Below are positions 55,201 to 63,340 of a stretch of 64,000 nt of DNA, piece after piece. The stretch's first letter is position 1. Each line of letters starts with the position of its first letter. Origin of the DNA: Lewinella sp. 4G2 (GTDB lineage Bacteria; Bacteroidota; Bacteroidia; Chitinophagales; Saprospiraceae). The DNA lies in NCBI RefSeq assembly GCF_001625015.1, contig NZ_LVWJ02000014.1:2418001-2482000 (forward strand), written 5' to 3'. The translations under genes were made by a program, and so were the position numbers. The notes below the pieces were generated by a model. The model was not told the DNA's origin. It saw nothing but the letters and a program-made list of their open reading frames with translations, and ran no database searches.

Positions 55201-55700
55201 AACTCATCAAGCAAATGCCGAAGCTGAAGAAGGAGTACTTGTTCGCGCAAGACATGGCTGGTGCCTCGGTAGAAACGATTTTCGGTAAGGCAGAACTTGC
55301 CGCAGCTGAAAAATTCAGCATCAATACGCTGGCGAGCTACGCCTACCTGAGCAACGAGAACGGGAATTTTGCTGCGCAACCACTGACGGACCAGGCTCAG
55401 TTCTCATCTATTCACGCCTTTCTTCCCGTGAGCGACGGTAAGCAAATGCAGTGGCTAGCCGGCGGGAACTTCCTGGGCTCCACCATTGAAATGGGATGGT
55501 ACGACGCAAGCTTCCTCTTTGGGCTTGATTTCTCCACAGAGTCGAATGGCACCTACGCGCGCTTACCCGGTAAAGGTATCGGTGGGGAGATTCGCAACCT
55601 GGCTACCATCCAGGTTGCAGGCCGCCAACACTACCTGGTAGCCCGTAGTGGGGACGCGCTGAAGCTACTGGGACCCGCGAATTCGCAATTGGAGCAATGA
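52293..55700 (+). CDS. giant VCBS/FG-GAP repeat lipoprotein with ASPIC/UnbV domain, paralogue
   Basis: About 1135 residues; the start is TTG 52293 or GTG 52302, both just before the lipoprotein signal (LGFLFLAGSC). Same plan as the upstream gene: many DxNxDGxxD loops (DFNGDGLIDLYF, DYDRDGDLDMYQ, DLDGDGDLDVVT, DVNGDGLQDLLI) and a central ASPIC/UnbV segment (FPTRGYQSSAQGPLHVSLGD). It retains the same domain order, so the pair arose by tandem duplication. Two interspersed-repeat copies lie inside it, in a loop (EAGAAAGAW) and in a Pro/Ala linker (SPAPAAAPET). A 14-bp palindrome AATAAATATTTATT spans the junction with the previous stop codon. Confidence 0.9.
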   Translation: MTLVQRVNFNVWTPAILSLGFLFLAGSCNSTSQDLPEGPVEAAPFALLKGEETGLTFNNYPELTTEFNVFNYMYFYNGGGLGAGDFNGDGLIDLYFTSNQGPNQLFLNQGDLKFKDVTEQSGVAGLPGWATGVSVVDINQDGLLDIYVNQVSGYLMLEGQNQLYVCQGVENGIPVYKDEAAAYGLDLRGFGTQAAFFDYDRDGDLDMYQLNHSLHQNGTFGKRAGKLKEFNELAGDKLLRNDGGKFIDVTEAAGIFGSVIGYGLGLSTADINNDGWPDIYVGNDFHENDYLYLNNQDGTFREVLTEMIQHTSRFSMGVDIADLNNDGQREIFSLDMLPEDPTILKASLGEDGFDIFKFKLGFGYNPQFSRNTLQLNNGDGSFSEIGAFAGIEASDWSWGPIFFDFDHDGKRDLFISNGIPRRMNDIDYINFKTNSELKIREATNEIRNDELSFIDKMPEIKLNNKFYRNAGGLKFEDLSDYIPGAAVSYSSSSVAVDLDGDGDLDVVTNNIDDAPFIYRNETNDQKEAGAAAGAWLGIKIKGPTGNRNGVGSTAVVYSGNQRMIYDHFPTRGYQSSAQGPLHVSLGDSDLVDSIKMVWPDGTYVPILLDAVDTYVSVSYVAGGPVFDFGELSPPTSPAPAAAPETAFALQDDTERAGIDFTHVENAFVDFTREPLMPHMASTEGPALAVGDLNGDGREDFFVGSSKRNRSAVYLQRADGTFTEETPDVVLADSIYEDVAAQIVDLDNDGHPDLVVAAGGNEYYAKQEPRTQRIYWNDGQGNFIKYVLPDIFLTAATVVAGDVNGDGLQDLLIPGRVVPRFYGATPDTYLLLNNGDRTFTDATDAWSAELSQAGLVTDAELADLDGDGDLDVAVAAEWQPIAIYYNEGDKFRRQYIGEEKGWWSALAIGDLNRDGKPDILAGNTGLNNKLKPSREYPLEMYLNDFDGNEKPEQVITYYVKGRKIPFASHAELIKQMPKLKKEYLFAQDMAGASVETIFGKAELAAAEKFSINTLASYAYLSNENGNFAAQPLTDQAQFSSIHAFLPVSDGKQMQWLAGGNFLGSTIEMGWYDASFLFGLDFSTESNGTYARLPGKGIGGEIRNLATIQVAGRQHYLVARSGDALKLLGPANSQLEQ
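53876..53893 (+). repeat. 18-bp interspersed repeat, copy 12
   Basis: Exact consensus (K=G, R=A), followed by C. Sense within the second VCBS gene, read as GAAAGA. Confidence 0.85.
54204..54221 (-). repeat. 18-bp interspersed repeat, copy 13
   Basis: Exact consensus on the minus strand (K=T, R=G), followed by G. Antisense within the second VCBS gene, read as APAAAP in a linker, 310 bp from copy 12 and in the opposite orientation. Confidence 0.8.
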
Positions 55701-55902
55701 TGACTTAGGCTGGCCGCCCGACAAACCAGCCGTGGCTTAGGTAAGAGTGCCGACGAAAAACTTTTTTGAAATAAAGTAAGGGTAGAGTAGGGGGGAGGTC
55801 CTGTTATGGTGTCTGGAAGGTATAAGCGGCAGCGAAACAATTGGAAAATTGACGTTGCTGCCAAACTATCAATCTTTCATCTGTATCTCAAACGTGTGCC
55901 TT

Positions 55903-56595
55903 ATGACTACCGAAGCTAAAATCACCCTCCTCAATCAATTCACGATTTTTGATTGCCTCAGCGATCAGGAAAAGAGCCAACTCGGCGACGCGATGGAGTT
56001 TCGGAAGAAGCCACGCTACACGGTGATTTACCAACCCGGAGAGACAAGTGAACACCTTTACCTTCTTCAGAAGGGTGCCATTAAGATCAGCACCCACAAT
56101 AATGAAGGGAAGGAGGTAATCAAGCAACTGATCCACCCCGAAGCCATCTTTGGCGAATTGGCCCTCGTTGGTGAAAATACCCGCAATGAGACGGCACAGT
56201 CACTGAAGGAAGAGGTACACTACTACACCATCCGCGTAGCGGACTTTCAGCGCATTCTCGCTCGTAACACGACGCTGAACCAGCAACTACTAACGCTTTT
56301 CGGACAGCGGATGATCGCCGCCGAGACGAAGTTGGAAAACCTGATCTTCAAAGATGCCCGTAGCCGTATCGTCAGCTTCCTCCACGAGGTAGTTACCAAG
56401 CGCGGTCGCCGTGTTGGCTACGAAATGCTACTGAAGCACAGCCTGACGCACCAGGACATCGCCAACATCACCTGCACCAGCCGTCAGACCGTCACGCTGG
56501 TCCTGAATGAGCTCCGCAAGGAAAACTTGATCTACTTCAACCGGGGCCGCATCCTGGTAAGAGATATGGATGTTCTGCAGCAAAACGCAGCCTAA
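55903..56595 (+). CDS. Crp/Fnr-family transcriptional regulator
   Basis: 230 residues from the ATG at 55903. An N-terminal cyclic-nucleotide-binding beta-roll (about 10-125; YTVIYQPGETSEHLYLLQKG, LIHPEAIFGELALVG) is followed by a dimer helix and a C-terminal Crp-type winged helix (LTHQDIANITCTSRQTVTLVLNELRK in outline, quoted as DIANITCTSRQTVTLVLNEL). No Fe-S cysteine cluster is visible, so it is not a classical Fnr. Its ligand and regulon are unknown. Ends in a strong terminator. Confidence 0.94.
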   Translation: MTTEAKITLLNQFTIFDCLSDQEKSQLGDAMEFRKKPRYTVIYQPGETSEHLYLLQKGAIKISTHNNEGKEVIKQLIHPEAIFGELALVGENTRNETAQSLKEEVHYYTIRVADFQRILARNTTLNQQLLTLFGQRMIAAETKLENLIFKDARSRIVSFLHEVVTKRGRRVGYEMLLKHSLTHQDIANITCTSRQTVTLVLNELRKENLIYFNRGRILVRDMDVLQQNAA

Positions 56596-56621
56596 CACGA
56601 TCTATGATTGAGGTACTTAAG

Positions 56622-56655
56622 ATCCCCGCTACCGCTTCGGTAGTGGGGATTTTTT
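56622..56655 (+). terminator. intrinsic terminator after the Crp/Fnr gene
   Basis: ATCCCCGCTACCG pairs with CGGTAGTGGGGAT (one mismatch, 3-nt loop) and runs into T residues. Confidence 0.9.
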
Positions 56656-56772
56656 GTGGGGAGTGATGGTTAGAAGAGCGAATAGATTGCGTAGTGGTAA
56701 AGGGAAATCTATGACAAACTAGCCAAATCATTTTCGCGCTTATCCTCGCGCTGCATTTGCTACCTTAGGCGG

Positions 56773-58107
56773 ATGCAAAACAAGAAGATTCTCTACTGGT
56801 CCATAACCGTTGCGCTGGCCGGATTTCTCTTTGGATTCGATACCGTGGTCATCTCCGGGGCGGACCTTCCACTGCAGGAACTCTGGCAGCGGGGTGAGTT
56901 GTTCCACGGATTCGTCGTGATGGCCTCTGCATTGTGGGGGACGGTCGCAGGAGCTCTCCTTGGGGGTATTCCGACGGATCGGCTGGGGCGCAAGACCACC
57001 CTCATTTGGATTGGTATCTTTTACACCATCTCCGCCCTCGGCTCCGCGATGGTGAGCGATCCCTGGCTTTTTGCCGCCTTCCGTTTCATTGGCGGGGTAG
57101 GGGTAGGCGTGAGCACCATTGCCGCACCGGCGTACATCTCCGAGATCGCTCCGGCAGCTGACCGGGGAAAATTGGTAGCGACCTACCAGTTTAATATCGT
57201 CTTTGGTATCCTGGTCGCCTTTCTATCCAACTACCTACTCAGTGGAATCGAAGAAGGTGCCTGGCGGTGGATGATCGGTGTAGAAGCCATTCCCGCCATT
57301 ATCTATACAGTGATGGTGATGGGCGTCCCCCGATCGCCACGCTGGTTGCTAACGAAAGGTGGGCAGCCCGAGGAGGCTCGCCGCGTCCTGGAACTCATCA
57401 ATCCTGGCGTAGACGCGGACGCGCTATTGCGAGAAATATCGCTCGACAACAGCGAAGCGGACCACCGGGAAACCATCTTTCACCCCCGGTACCGCTTCCC
57501 GTTGATGCTCGCCTTTTTACTAGCGTTCTTCAACCAGTTCTCCGGGATCAATGCCTTTCTGTATTACGCCCCCCGCATTTTTGAGACGGCGGGCCTGGAA
57601 AAGAGTTCGGCACTGTTGAGTAGCGTGGGGATCGGCGTGGTGAATCTGGCGTTCACCCTGCTGGGCCTTTCCTTGATTGATCGCTTCGGCCGCCGCCAAT
57701 TGATGTACATCGGTTCGGTGGGGTACATCGTGTCGCTGAGTATGGTCGCGCTGGCCTTCGGGCTGGGGTGGCAAGGTTGGTACGTCCCCCTTTTCCTCTT
57801 TGTATTCATTGCGGCCCACGCCATCGGGCAGGGGACGGTCATCTGGGTATTCCTGAGTGAGATCTTTCCTAACCACTTGCGGGCTAGTGGTACTTCCTTC
57901 GGAACGTCAGTACACTGGATCCTGGCGGCAGCGATCCCTTCAGCGGTGCCAATCCTGTTCACTACGATCGGAACGTCGACGGTATTTGCTTGCTTTGCTT
58001 TTATGATGGTCCTGCAACTTGTCTTCGTGTGGCGCATGATGCCCGAAACGAAAGGCGTCCCACTGGAGGATTTAGGTGACCTGCTTTACCCGCCAACCAA
58101 ATTGTAA
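56773..58107 (+). CDS. sugar porter family MFS transporter
   Basis: 444 residues with about 12 membrane helices. Sugar-porter signatures: GFDTVVISGA in helix 1, TDRLGRKTT after helix 2, the loop PRSPRWLLTKG, FNQFSGINAFLYY in helix 7, DRFGRRQL and the C-terminal PETKGVPLED. It should be an inner-membrane proton symporter or facilitator for a monosaccharide such as glucose or xylose; the exact sugar is not visible. Its place 60 bp before lptE suggests separate function with possible read-through. Confidence 0.94.
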   Translation: MQNKKILYWSITVALAGFLFGFDTVVISGADLPLQELWQRGELFHGFVVMASALWGTVAGALLGGIPTDRLGRKTTLIWIGIFYTISALGSAMVSDPWLFAAFRFIGGVGVGVSTIAAPAYISEIAPAADRGKLVATYQFNIVFGILVAFLSNYLLSGIEEGAWRWMIGVEAIPAIIYTVMVMGVPRSPRWLLTKGGQPEEARRVLELINPGVDADALLREISLDNSEADHRETIFHPRYRFPLMLAFLLAFFNQFSGINAFLYYAPRIFETAGLEKSSALLSSVGIGVVNLAFTLLGLSLIDRFGRRQLMYIGSVGYIVSLSMVALAFGLGWQGWYVPLFLFVFIAAHAIGQGTVIWVFLSEIFPNHLRASGTSFGTSVHWILAAAIPSAVPILFTTIGTSTVFACFAFMMVLQLVFVWRMMPETKGVPLEDLGDLLYPPTKL

Positions 58108-58169
58108 AAAGCCCAACCACAATTCTGACTGGAGGCCACTAATCGGTCCCGAATGGCGTTATCTCTCCA

Positions 58170-58685
58170 ATGACTAGAAGAACCTTCTTACTGCTAGCCC
58201 TGCCCGTACTGCTAACGACCTGTTACTCGTTCAAGGGTATTACCATCCCAAACGAGGTAGAGAATGCTTACGTCCCTAACTTCATTGACAATGCCATCGG
58301 TGCGCCGCCCACGTTGCACCTGGACATGACCGAGGAACTGCGTAATAAAGTGCGCGACGAGGCACGGCTGACCATTACAGAAACGAACCCGGATATCGAA
58401 ATGAAGGGCACCCTGGTTGACTTCCGCGTCTCCGCGGAAGGTGCCCGGCCGGGCAACGAAACCAGCGCCATTGCAGCATTGAACCGGCTGACTGTAGTGG
58501 TGGCCATCAGCTACACCAACCTCCTCGACGAGACGGGGGAGGACAAGTGGACGCAGAACTTCTCCCACTTTTTCGACTTCCCCGCCACGCAGACGCTCGC
58601 CAGCGTGCAGGATGAAGCGTTGGAGGAGATCATCGATAACATCAACGAGAAGATCTTTAATAAAGCCTTCGCCGAGGAATGGTAG
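58170..58685 (+). CDS. lptE: LPS-assembly lipoprotein LptE-like
   Basis: 171 residues. The signal ends with LTTCYSFKGITIPNEV, where Cys is lipidated, matching the C-Y-S-F-x-G start of Bacteroidota LptE. Later features are YVPNFIDNAIGAPPTLHLDM, an amphipathic region and DEALEEIIDNINEKIFNKAF. LptE plugs the LptD barrel in the outer membrane for LPS delivery. It is convergent with infC across a shared terminator. Confidence 0.85.
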   Translation: MTRRTFLLLALPVLLTTCYSFKGITIPNEVENAYVPNFIDNAIGAPPTLHLDMTEELRNKVRDEARLTITETNPDIEMKGTLVDFRVSAEGARPGNETSAIAALNRLTVVVAISYTNLLDETGEDKWTQNFSHFFDFPATQTLASVQDEALEEIIDNINEKIFNKAFAEEW

Positions 58686-58740
58686 CGAACGGTCTACCTA
58701 CCGGTAATGCAACTGAATTCACCAATTAGCTCAAAACGAA

Positions 58741-58776
58741 AAAGCCCCGACTAACCTTAGTTAGCCGGGGCTTTTT
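58741..58776. terminator. bidirectional terminator between lptE and infC
   Basis: AAAGCCCCGACTAAC pairs with GTTAGCCGGGGCTTT around CTTA. T-tracts follow on both strands, so it serves both convergent genes. Confidence 0.9.
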
Positions 58777-58792
58777 GTTGTTGGATTGAGGA

Positions 58793-59515
58793 CTACTTTT
58801 CGGTGGTCTCTGCATCTGCCGTGCTGCTGGCGGGGGCTTCCGTTTCGGCGGCGGCTTTTGCCTTCGCTTCTTTCTTGGCCTTTGCTTCAGCATCCTTCTT
58901 TTTCTGAGCGTCCGTCTTCTTCCGCTTCTTGGGCTGAATCATGACGTTCATACGCCGCTTCTCCATTTGGGGCATGGACTCCGCAGTACCGACATCCTCA
59001 AGCTCCTTCATGAAACGAAGGAGGAGAAGTTCACCGCGGTCTTTAAAGACGATGGTACGGCCACGGAAGTGAACGTAGGCCTTCACCTTAGAACCCTCTT
59101 CCAGGAATTCCCGGGCGTGGCGGAGTTTAAACTCGAAATCGTGCTCACCGGTATTCGGGCCGAAACGGACTTCCTTGACGACCGTCTGTACGGTATTCGC
59201 CTTGAGTTCCTTTTCGCGCTGCTTTTGCTGGTAGAGGAATTTTTTATAGTCGATCAGTTTCACGACCGGAGGCGCAGCTTTTGGGCTGATCTCTACGAGG
59301 TCTAACTCCGCGGCGCGGGCCCACTGCTTTACGGTGCGGGTGTCGTACACCTCACCGGCTTTAAAATCTTCACCGATCTCCTCGGCAACCTTCTGAACGT
59401 TGTCCCCAACGAGACGTACTTCCGGGACCCGAATCATATCGTTGATGCGGTGTTTCGGAGTGGTATCCTCACGTTGGTAAGTGCGTCTGCGGCCGCCGCC
59501 TTTTCTTCTACCCAA
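58793..59515 (-). CDS. infC: translation initiation factor IF-3
   Basis: About 240 residues from TTG 59515 (MGRRKGGGRRRTYQREDTTP). An ATT at 59542 and an ATG at 59620 are in frame but add poorly conserved sequence; infC genes commonly use rare starts such as AUU for autoregulation. The N-terminal domain has HRINDMIRVPEVRLVGDNVQ and the C-terminal domain KEVRFGPNTGEHDFEFKLRH and YVHFRGRTIVFKDRG. A Lys/Ala/Glu tail of about 45 residues extends the normal length. rpmI and rplT, the usual downstream partners, are not here. Confidence 0.95.
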   Translation of the reverse strand: MGRRKGGGRRRTYQREDTTPKHRINDMIRVPEVRLVGDNVQKVAEEIGEDFKAGEVYDTRTVKQWARAAELDLVEISPKAAPPVVKLIDYKKFLYQQKQREKELKANTVQTVVKEVRFGPNTGEHDFEFKLRHAREFLEEGSKVKAYVHFRGRTIVFKDRGELLLLRFMKELEDVGTAESMPQMEKRRMNVMIQPKKRKKTDAQKKKDAEAKAKKEAKAKAAAETEAPASSTADAETTEK

Positions 59516-59699
59516 TACTTTGGTGTTTGATAAATAGTAAATGAGTGGCGGGCCTACTCGGCCTATGCTACTCAAAGTGTTATAATATAAAGGCTCCGCG
59601 TGTCGGTAATGTTTCAACATTTGGGAGCCTTGGTATCAAAAATAGGGTGAGCCGCGCAATAAATTGCGTCGGCTCACCACATTTCTAAACTCGGTACGG

Positions 59700-62261
59700 T
59701 TATTCCTCCGCAGCTACGGCTTCGTCGGCGGTAATGCTGAGGCCATTTTCCTCCTCGTTCAGCGTAGCGGTCAACTTCGCACCGGGCGCGGGATTGTTGT
59801 TCAGGATGTACTCCGCCAGTGGATCCTCAATGTATTTTTGGATCGCACGGTGCAGCGGGCGTGCACCAAACTGAGGGTCAAACCCTTTCTCGGCAACGAA
59901 GGTCTTCGCCTTCTCGTCCAAGTCAAGCGTAAACTCGAGTCCGTCGAGGCGCTTGTACAGATCCGCCAGCGCGATGTCGATGATCTTGAAGATATCGTTC
60001 TGGTCGAGGCTGTTGAAGATGACTACGTCGTCGATCCGGTTGAGGAATTCCGGAGAGAAGGTGCGCTTCAGTGCATTGTTGATGACTGACTTGCTGTTCT
60101 CTTCAGCGTTCTCCGTCCGCGCCTTGGTTGCAAAACCAACGCCCTGGCCGAAGTCCTTTAGCTTACGGACACCGATGTTGGACGTCATGATGATCATGGT
60201 GTTCTTGAAGTCCACCTTACGGCCCATGCCGTCCGTCAACTGTCCGTCGTCGAGCACTTGGAGGAGGATGTTGTAGACGTCGGGGTGCGCCTTTTCAATC
60301 TCATCGAGCAGGATTACGCTGTAGGGCTTGCGACGAACCTTTTCGGTCAGCTGGCCACCTTCTTCGTAACCTACGTATCCGGGAGGAGCACCGATGAGGC
60401 GGCTTACGGAGAACTTCTCCATGTACTCCGTCATGTCGATCCGAATCAGGCTGTCTTCACTGTCGAAGATGTACTTAGCCAGCACTTTAGCCAATTCCGT
60501 CTTGCCGACACCGGTGGGGCCGAGGAAGATGAAGGTACCAATGGGCTTCTTCGGGTCCTTCAGCCCAACGCGGTTCCGTTGAATGGCTTTGGTGACCTTT
60601 TCGATGGCGTTATCCTGTCCGATCACGGCTCCTTTGAGGTCGTTAGCCATCCCGACAAGCTTCTTGCTCTCGTTCTGGGCAACGCGGTTGACGGGGATAC
60701 CGGTCATCATGGATACTACTTCGGCGATGTCCTCCTCACCGACAGGGTAACGGCGGGTCTTGGATTCCTCCTCCCACTGTTCCTTGGCTTCCTCGAGGGC
60801 GCGCTGGAGTTTGCTTTCCTGGTCGCGGAGATCAGCAGCTTTTTCGTACTGCTGGTTCTTCACGGCGGCATTCTTTTGCTCGCGTACTTCCTCGATCTTG
60901 CCTTCCGCTTCCTCGATGTTTTCGGGTACGGTGATGTTCTTGAGGTGGGTACGGGCACCTACCTCATCGAGCACGTCAATGGCCTTGTCCGGCAGGAAGC
61001 GGTCGGTGATGTATCGGTCGGAGAATTTCACGCAGGCTTCAATCGCATCATCGGAGTAGACAACGCTGTGGAAATCTTCGTACTTCGTTTTGATGTTATT
61101 GAGGATGTGTACGGCTTCCTCGGGGCTTGGCGGGTTCACCAATACTTTTTGGAAGCGGCGGTCGAGCGCACCATCTTTTTCGATGTGCTGGCGGTACTCA
61201 TCCAGGGTGGAAGCACCGATACACTGGAGCTCACCGCGGGCGAGGGCTGGCTTGAAGATGTTACTGGCGTCCAATGAACCGGTAGCGCCACCCGCACCGA
61301 CGATGGTGTGGATCTCATCAATAAAAAGGATCACGTCGCGGCTCTTTTCCAGCTCCGTCATGATGGCCTTCATCCGCTCTTCGAACTGGCCCCGGTACTT
61401 CGTGCCGGCTACGAGCGCGGCGAGGTCGAGCATCACGAGGCGCTTGTCGAACAGTGTCCGGCTAACGCGCTTCTCCTTGATGCGGAGGGCGAGGCCTTCT
61501 ACGATGGCAGTCTTACCTACTCCGGGTTCACCGATGAGGATGGGGTTGTTCTTCTTGCGGCGGCTCAGGATCTGGCTCACGCGCTCAATTTCCGTTTCCC
61601 GGCCAATGATGGGGTCGAGGCGGTTCTCTTCGGCCAGGGCGGTAATGTCGCGGCCGAAGTTGTCGAGTACGGGCGTCCGGCTCTTGCTGGTATTGCCTTT
61701 GCGTCCGCTGCCGGAGCCTCCGCGGCCCTGGTCGTCGTCCTCGTACTGGTCACCCTCTTCGGGTGCCTGGTTGGTTGGAAGTTCGAGATCTTCCGAGAAG
61801 TCTTTTTCGTCTTTCACGTAATCGAGTTCAGCTTTGTAGAGGTCATATTCCACTTCGAACTGGCGCAAGATCTTTGCGGCGGGTAGCTCTTTGTTGCGTA
61901 GAATAGACAGGATAAGGTGTTCGGGGCTCACGGTGCGCGTCTTCAGCGCCTTCGCTTCGAGGAAGGTGACTTTGAGTACGCGGTCCGCTTTATCATTCAG
62001 GGGCAGTTGGGAGATCGTGTGCCCGCTGGCCTGGCCGCCATTGCGTTGCACGTTTTCACGGATGGTATCCTTCAACGCCTTGGTATCCACGCCCATGTTC
62101 CGCAACACGCGGTTGGCGAGGGTAGATGGCATACTCAGGACGCCTAACAGAAGGTGCTCCGGGCCAACGTAGGCGTGGCCCATCTTCTCCGCTTCCATTT
62201 TGCCCCTGGCCATGGCCTTTTTTATTTCCGGGTTGAATTCCCGCTGGCTTGGATTAGGCAT
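59700..62261 (-). CDS. clpC: ATP-dependent Clp protease ATP-binding subunit ClpC
   Basis: 853 residues. Two ClpN repeats (about 5-145; [19 protein letters not shown]), AAA-1 with Walker [14 protein letters not shown] and Walker [17 protein letters not shown], a central UVR-like coiled coil ([17 protein letters not shown]), AAA-2 with Walker [13 protein letters not shown] and the C-terminal D2-small domain. It unfolds substrates for ClpP and is a general stress chaperone. The upstream region carries interspersed-repeat copy 14 within 100 bp of the start codon. Confidence 0.97.
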   Translation of the reverse strand: MPNPSQREFNPEIKKAMARGKMEAEKMGHAYVGPEHLLLGVLSMPSTLANRVLRNMGVDTKALKDTIRENVQRNGGQASGHTISQLPLNDKADRVLKVTFLEAKALKTRTVSPEHLILSILRNKELPAAKILRQFEVEYDLYKAELDYVKDEKDFSEDLELPTNQAPEEGDQYEDDDQGRGGSGSGRKGNTSKSRTPVLDNFGRDITALAEENRLDPIIGRETEIERVSQILSRRKKNNPILIGEPGVGKTAIVEGLALRIKEKRVSRTLFDKRLVMLDLAALVAGTKYRGQFEERMKAIMTELEKSRDVILFIDEIHTIVGAGGATGSLDASNIFKPALARGELQCIGASTLDEYRQHIEKDGALDRRFQKVLVNPPSPEEAVHILNNIKTKYEDFHSVVYSDDAIEACVKFSDRYITDRFLPDKAIDVLDEVGARTHLKNITVPENIEEAEGKIEEVREQKNAAVKNQQYEKAADLRDQESKLQRALEEAKEQWEEESKTRRYPVGEEDIAEVVSMMTGIPVNRVAQNESKKLVGMANDLKGAVIGQDNAIEKVTKAIQRNRVGLKDPKKPIGTFIFLGPTGVGKTELAKVLAKYIFDSEDSLIRIDMTEYMEKFSVSRLIGAPPGYVGYEEGGQLTEKVRRKPYSVILLDEIEKAHPDVYNILLQVLDDGQLTDGMGRKVDFKNTMIIMTSNIGVRKLKDFGQGVGFATKARTENAEENSKSVINNALKRTFSPEFLNRIDDVVIFNSLDQNDIFKIIDIALADLYKRLDGLEFTLDLDEKAKTFVAEKGFDPQFGARPLHRAIQKYIEDPLAEYILNNNPAPGAKLTATLNEEENGLSITADEAVAAEE

Positions 62262-62814
62262 ATTGTATAAATTTTGTTGTTCAGTTTTAATGCGCTCAGA
62301 TTAACTGCGATGGGTTCCAGGTACGCCTTCGTTGGCGCTGCCGCGGGTGCCAGGCAATGGGCAAGTAAGCGATGCGTAACTACTGCCCTAAAGTATATCC
62401 TTTTTAGGAATAACCGTGCCAAAGGAAACGACTGCCAAATAAACCTGACAGAACGCGGCGCATTTGTGGATCGATTATCGAAGGCTGACGCACGTTTAAA
62501 TAACACGCGCTTCCCACAATTAGTTGGCCTAACGGCCGCTCCGCTTGCTCTTGTGTCGTCTCTCGCCGTCTCGGACAAAATTTAGTAAGACGTTAACGGG
62601 GCGGCCTTTCTCGTGGCGAGGGCTAACTACAATAATGCAGCGTGCAGCTTGGCGAACTCCGCTTCCGAAGAGAAAATGAGCGCAAACCGTAGTGGAATTA
62701 TGGCGTTAGGGTAGTGGTGGCGAACTTTGTCACCCTTACAGTGGTACGGTTATTGCAAACTGGACCACCGCGATCGCTTATTGTCAGCATCGTATTAACC
62801 AAAGTAACCCCCCC
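62262..62814. other. 553-bp gap between clpC and the STAS gene
   Basis: The divergent genes must both be driven from here. Apart from repeat copy 14 I see no hairpin with a T-tract, no RNA gene and no ORF with credible protein features. Open frames in it have no recognisable motif. Confidence 0.5.
62333..62350 (+). repeat. 18-bp interspersed repeat, copy 14
   Basis: Exact consensus (K=T, R=G), followed by C. Intergenic, 72 bp upstream of the clpC start codon. The region 62262-62814 otherwise has no gene. Confidence 0.85.
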
Positions 62815-63201
62815 ATGAAATTCAGTATCGACAAGCAGGAACGCTACACGCTCATCAAGCCGGAAGAAGAAAACCTGAACTCCGCCGTAGCCCCCCAGCT
62901 TAAGTCCGAATTTGTGATCCTGGCCAACGAGGGCATCAACAACTTGATCCTCGATCTCAGCGCCTGTAAGTACGTCGATAGTTCCGGGCTCAGTGCCATC
63001 CTCACCGCCCGCCGCCTGTGGGCCAACCTCGGCACCTTCATCGTAACGGGCGTCGACCACCCCGCCGTCAAACGACTCGTGGAGATCTCTAAAGTGGATT
63101 CCGTACTGACCATCCTGCCCACCGTCTCCGAGTCTTCGGACTACATCATGATGGAAGAGCTACAGCGCGATCTGGCCGGTGACGGCACCGACGAGGAGTA
63201 G
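62815..63201 (+). CDS. STAS-domain protein (anti-sigma-factor antagonist type)
   Basis: 128 residues of a single STAS domain: NLILDLSACKYVDSSGLSAI contains the phosphorylatable serine of SpoIIAA/RsbV-like proteins (DSSG), followed by TGVDHPAVKRLVEISKVDSV. A C-terminal acidic tail (GDGTDEE) is present. No partner kinase or sigma factor is next to it; the RNase Z gene follows after 139 bp on the same strand. Confidence 0.9.
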   Translation: MKFSIDKQERYTLIKPEEENLNSAVAPQLKSEFVILANEGINNLILDLSACKYVDSSGLSAILTARRLWANLGTFIVTGVDHPAVKRLVEISKVDSVLTILPTVSESSDYIMMEELQRDLAGDGTDEE

Positions 63202-63340
63202 TGGTGACATTAGATGGGTGACCACACTGATTTAAGGGAAATAGTGATACGGCTTCTTTCCAGCAAAAGTCTAATCTCGCTGACATTCCCTCCGGCGGTG
63301 TTCACCTGTTTAATTCTTTGTCACCACAAGTCTGCTATCC

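Noticed and set aside
60258-61277. Plus-strand open frame of 339 codons within clpC.
   Set aside because: Antisense to a certain gene; hydrophobic translation is the mirror of AAA motifs.
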